DNA of 64,000 bases. Source: Parvularcula mediterranea (GTDB lineage: Bacteria; Pseudomonadota; Alphaproteobacteria; Caulobacterales; Parvularculaceae). Positions 61,662 through 64,000 of the stretch are shown here, piece after piece; the first letter of the stretch is position 1, and each line of letters starts with the position of its first letter. Below the pieces are notes generated by a model that saw only the letters and a list, made by a program, of their open reading frames with translations, had not been told where the DNA came from and searched no databases. Location: NCBI RefSeq assembly GCF_013085255.1, contig NZ_JABFCX010000002.1, positions 982,501 through 1,046,500 of the forward strand, read 5' to 3'. The translations under genes were made by a program, and so were the position numbers.

Positions 61662-63221
61662 ATGCGCTACTCCGCTGATAACGTAGAGCACGCGAAGAGT
61701 GAAGACGGCCGCATATCCGTTTACATCGATAAGTATCACCGGTCTGCTGCAGGAATCTTCCCAAATACAACGGTGTATCTTGTTCCTAGCAAGATAGAGA
61801 GAGCGCTGATCATCACGACGATCCACCCCGAGAGCTGGGGGGATCTATGGCGAATGGAAGCGGATAACTTGAACAAGCCAGGTGCCTTTCATCATTTGGT
61901 GGAGACGCTTTCTCGCAATAATATCAACATTCTTCCCTTTGAAAGCACGTCGGAGCAATTCCAACCGAACGGTGGAGCGCTCTTTCGATCGACATTCATC
62001 ATCGACCTCAAAGACTACAAGGATGACGTCGATAAAGACTCCGAGGGGCGTAATCAGGTGATGAAGCCATACCTCGTCCCTTACGCTCTCAGGACAACCC
62101 TGGCGCTGGCCTGCCAAGACCTTTTGCGACCAAACGATACCGATAGTGATTGGGGCATCACAATCGAACGTATGCGGTATTTCTTTGACCACAAGTCATT
62201 GCGTAGCGAGTACGAAGAGAAGGTTTGGAAGAACAAAAGCCTCTCCTTCTCGAAAAGTGACCTGCGGTCACTTTTGCCTCACCTGGATGTCTCAGGCGAC
62301 ATTTCCTACTTCACGATAAGCGACACCGAGAACAAGTACATCAAGATATTCTTCCTCGATGGAAGTGCAGACCCGACAGTTGCACTCCGTATACAGCACG
62401 ATGAACGCCTTGGTGTTGTTTCAGAGATGACGTCATTGCTGGAGCGTAGAGGAGCCAACATCGAAAGTACCTATAATCGCCTACAGAAGATGGGGGACCG
62501 AGCCTATTGGAACGTCCTTTTTGATGTGGCGGAGCAGGAAAAAGTCTACGGCATCATTGAGCAGTTTTCTCATCTCGACAGTGTGCTGAGCATCGATATC
62601 AAGCGGACGCATAACGTCGACCGGAAGAAGTTGTTTGAGAAATTCGACAGCTTTCCCAAGGTCCGCCTGGTCAATGCAACGCCGCCGCAGGCACCAAACG
62701 GACGAAAGAGCAAGGCTGATGCAGAGGGGTTAAGGCTCGAGCCTGTTTGGGAAGGTAAGGACTTCAGTTTCGATCCAAGGCAAGCCTTCGTCGCTATGCC
62801 ATTCAGAGAGGACTTCCAAACGCTCTTTGATGAAGTGCTCGTGCCATGTGCGAAAGAGGCCGGCTTCGATGCCGTTCACGCAGATGTACCGAAGCAGGTT
62901 CGTCGAGGCGAGAAGCTTTTCGACCGCATACTGAGAATGATTCACGAGTCAGCGTTTGTTATTGCCGATGTCACAGGGGCGAACCCGAACGTTATTTATG
63001 AGCTTGCCGTCGCACAGACGATCGGGAGAGACGTCATTCTGATCTGCGACGAGGATAAGTCTGGCCCTGAGGACCATGATGCCTTCGCTCAGATCCCGTT
63101 CGATCTGAAGAATTTCGAGATCATCTTCTATCGCTTCGCCTATCGAAACCAACTGCTCGGCAAGATGGCAAAACGCATGGATGCTATGGGGCTTGGCTCA
63201 AGGGAAGTCGGGCGCAGCTAG
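61662..63221 (+). CDS. ACT-ACT-nucleoside-deoxyribosyltransferase/TIR-like protein (putative effector)
   Basis: A 519-residue cytoplasmic protein I do not recognise as a whole. Residues 45-115 (KPGAFHHLVETLSRNNINIL) and 228-315 (LGVVSEMTSLLERRGANIES) look like ACT ligand-binding domains. Residues 373-495 carry the pattern QAFVAMPFREDF, FVIADVTGANPNVIYELAVA and QIPFDL of nucleoside 2-deoxyribosyltransferase/TIR-like folds, with E447 as the likely catalytic residue. It has visibly lower GC than its neighbours and a clean gene boundary, suggesting transfer. An ACT-sensed, NAD- or nucleotide-cleaving role is inference. Confidence 0.75.
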   Translation: MRYSADNVEHAKSEDGRISVYIDKYHRSAAGIFPNTTVYLVPSKIERALIITTIHPESWGDLWRMEADNLNKPGAFHHLVETLSRNNINILPFESTSEQFQPNGGALFRSTFIIDLKDYKDDVDKDSEGRNQVMKPYLVPYALRTTLALACQDLLRPNDTDSDWGITIERMRYFFDHKSLRSEYEEKVWKNKSLSFSKSDLRSLLPHLDVSGDISYFTISDTENKYIKIFFLDGSADPTVALRIQHDERLGVVSEMTSLLERRGANIESTYNRLQKMGDRAYWNVLFDVAEQEKVYGIIEQFSHLDSVLSIDIKRTHNVDRKKLFEKFDSFPKVRLVNATPPQAPNGRKSKADAEGLRLEPVWEGKDFSFDPRQAFVAMPFREDFQTLFDEVLVPCAKEAGFDAVHADVPKQVRRGEKLFDRILRMIHESAFVIADVTGANPNVIYELAVAQTIGRDVILICDEDKSGPEDHDAFAQIPFDLKNFEIIFYRFAYRNQLLGKMAKRMDAMGLGSREVGRS

Positions 63222-63508
63222 TGGTCTCGCGCTTCAGCCTGTTCCACCAACGCTTCGAGGGCTGATTGCTGGCGTTCGAGGACGTCGGAGAGGCGGGCGA
63301 TGGTTTGTTGATCGCGCTCGCGTTCGGCCTTCAGGAGGTCGAGTTCTTCTTCGAGATCGCGGCGGATCCTGACACGCATTTGCTCGAAGGCGGCGCGGGC
63401 GACGCCTGAGCCGGGGACGAAGTCCATGGCGACCTCGGCGAAGGAGCGGTACCAGCTCTTGCGCTCGCGATCATCCGTTCCGTTCACGGAGGGCCTCCAC
63501 TCTCGCAA
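63218..63508 (-). CDS. Small coiled-coil protein
   Basis: A 96-residue protein with a C-terminal coiled coil (about 45-96, rich in E, R, L and Q) after a hydrophobic-aromatic segment (WYRSFAEVAMDFVPGSG). I do not recognise it. ATG 63508 overlaps the upstream gene by 38 bases; GTG 63487 is a shorter-overlap alternative. Its stop overlaps that of the convergent ACT/NDT-like gene. It belongs to the nudC operon. Confidence 0.6.
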   Translation of the reverse strand: MREWRPSVNGTDDRERKSWYRSFAEVAMDFVPGSGVARAAFEQMRVRIRRDLEEELDLLKAERERDQQTIARLSDVLERQQSALEALVEQAEARDH

Positions 63509-63713
63509 TCAGAGCGCTTGACCGGTCCATCACGCGGTCCGCCGCTTCACGGGCTTCGGTGCCGCCAAGGACGGTGCCTTTGACGGCTCGCTTCTCGGCC
63601 TTGAGCCAATCCTTGTAGTCGGGGCCCAGGAGCTCTGCATCGGACATGCCTTTGATGTCGCGCCCGTTCCATGCGACGATCTCCTTGGACTTATCATCCG
63701 TAGGCGTCGTCAT
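63471..63713 (-). CDS. Small conserved protein downstream of nudC
   Basis: An 80-residue protein: MTTPTDDKSKEIVAWNGRDI, with ELLGPDYKDWLKAEKRAVKG and a helix-forming tail. No membrane helix and no recognised family. The ATG overlaps the nudC stop (ATGA), giving close coupling. Together with the coiled-coil gene it may be a nudC accessory, but nothing in the sequence shows this. Confidence 0.6.
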   Translation of the reverse strand: MTTPTDDKSKEIVAWNGRDIKGMSDAELLGPDYKDWLKAEKRAVKGTVLGGTEAREAADRVMDRSSALIARVEALRERNG

Positions 63714-64000
63714 TTCTCGTTGTCGAGCCAGTGCTTGATCAGCTGGTGCGCGATGGCCATGGGCGGAGGACATTGGATTTCGTGGTCGCCATCCATCACC
63801 GCCTGCGCTTCGTCGCGGTCAAACCAGCGGGCGGCTTCGATTTCGTCAGGGTCTAGCGTCAGTTCGCGGCCTGAGACCTCGGCGATGAACCCCATCATCA
63901 GCGAGGACGGAAACGGCCAAGGCTGGCTGAAGAGGTAGCGCATGGAGGTGGCCTGAAGGCCTGCCTCTTCGAAGAGCTCCCGCTCGCCGCATTGCTCGAG
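63710..64000 (-). CDS. nudC: NAD+ diphosphatase NudC, C-terminal part
   Basis: The frame continues past the window edge, so only the last 96 residues are visible. They begin inside the Nudix box (GERELFEEAG) and contain the NudC signature FSQPWPFPSSLMMGF. NudC hydrolyses NADH to NMNH and AMP and can remove NAD caps from RNA. The remainder of the Nudix box and the zinc ribbon would lie before the edge. The two small genes follow with ATGA overlap. Confidence 0.9.
   Translation of the reverse strand, partial: LEQCGERELFEEAGLQATSMRYLFSQPWPFPSSLMMGFIAEVSGRELTLDPDEIEAARWFDRDEAQAVMDGDHEIQCPPPMAIAHQLIKHWLDNEK

Noticed and set aside
1-64000. tRNA, rRNA, CRISPR arrays, insertion sequences or prophage
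   Set aside because: I saw no cloverleaf, rRNA core sequence, regularly spaced repeats, transposase or phage gene. Intergenic gaps are mostly below 300 bases, so little space remains. Small sRNAs cannot be excluded by eye.

Overview
This 64 kb window is chromosomal DNA of an alphaproteobacterium, GC-rich (my estimate is about 60 percent; not computed). It is almost fully coding, mostly in short operons with 4-base ATGA overlaps. Caulobacterales-like or Parvularculales-like affinity is suggested by four things: hemE next to a PPPase-maf-aroE-coaE-dnaQ cluster, which as I recall is the order at the Caulobacter origin; the RegB/RegA and ChvG/ChvI two-component systems; the ChvIG-HprK-EIIA-HPr cluster; and the tsaB-rimI-fur cluster. 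I cannot name the genus. I saw no rRNA, tRNA, CRISPR array, insertion sequence or prophage.

Layout. 1-2371: minus-strand operon of a retropepsin-like protease, a 7TM inactive transglutaminase and a RimK-like ATP-grasp ligase (cut by the window edge). 2488-4574: CBS protein, hemJ, hemE. 4578-4875: candidate replication origin. 4876-8453: PEP-synthase/PPDK regulator, maf, aroE, coaE, dnaQ. 8457-11709: TPR lipoprotein and ExeA-like ATPase, resembling part of an exosortase/exopolysaccharide locus. 11828-17821: SdhAF4-like protein, htpX, DUF4282 protein, polA, PHB depolymerase. 17912-20412: SCO1/SenC divergent from redox regulators regB-regA. 20497-28256: maeB, flavin-type oxidase, a triple OmpA-like membrane protein, Nfu, tsaB-rimI-fur, DsbA-like and GNAT proteins. 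28377-35301: DUF4153 protein, oligopeptidase B, aldose dehydrogenase, bioB, small membrane proteins. 35252-40769: a LysR regulator divergent from the sulfate-assimilation operon cysG-DUF2849-cysI-DUF934-cysH. 40824-43180: rbfA, an extra small gene, truB and two small acidic proteins. 43295-45978: tandem secreted amidohydrolases. 46018-49566: chvI-chvG-hprK-EIIA-ptsH. 49742-52964: MetOD1 protein, histidine kinase, OxyR-like regulator and a small exported protein. 52942-57429: phhB, a DUF1036 protein, pyrimidine nucleotidase, dapD, MarR regulator, cytochrome c. 57555-61583: pheA, two tandem-domain universal stress proteins, threonine synthase. 61662-63221: an AT-richer gene with ACT-like domains and a nucleoside-deoxyribosyltransferase/TIR-like domain. 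63218-64000: two small proteins and nudC (cut).

The genes mix core metabolism and replication with signalling suited to changing oxygen (RegBA, SCO1, a possible FnrL site before the stress proteins) and to envelope and carbon state (ChvIG plus a PTS phosphorelay with no sugar permease in view).

The most unusual items are: the ACT-ACT-deoxyribosyltransferase/TIR-like protein at 61662, a possible nucleotide-degrading effector; an OxyR-like regulator lacking the peroxide-sensing cysteine, with its gene flanked by two ATAG-N7-CTAT motifs; a leader hairpin that buries the bioB ribosome binding site; and the hemE-linked origin candidate with DnaA-like, CtrA-like and GANTC motifs.
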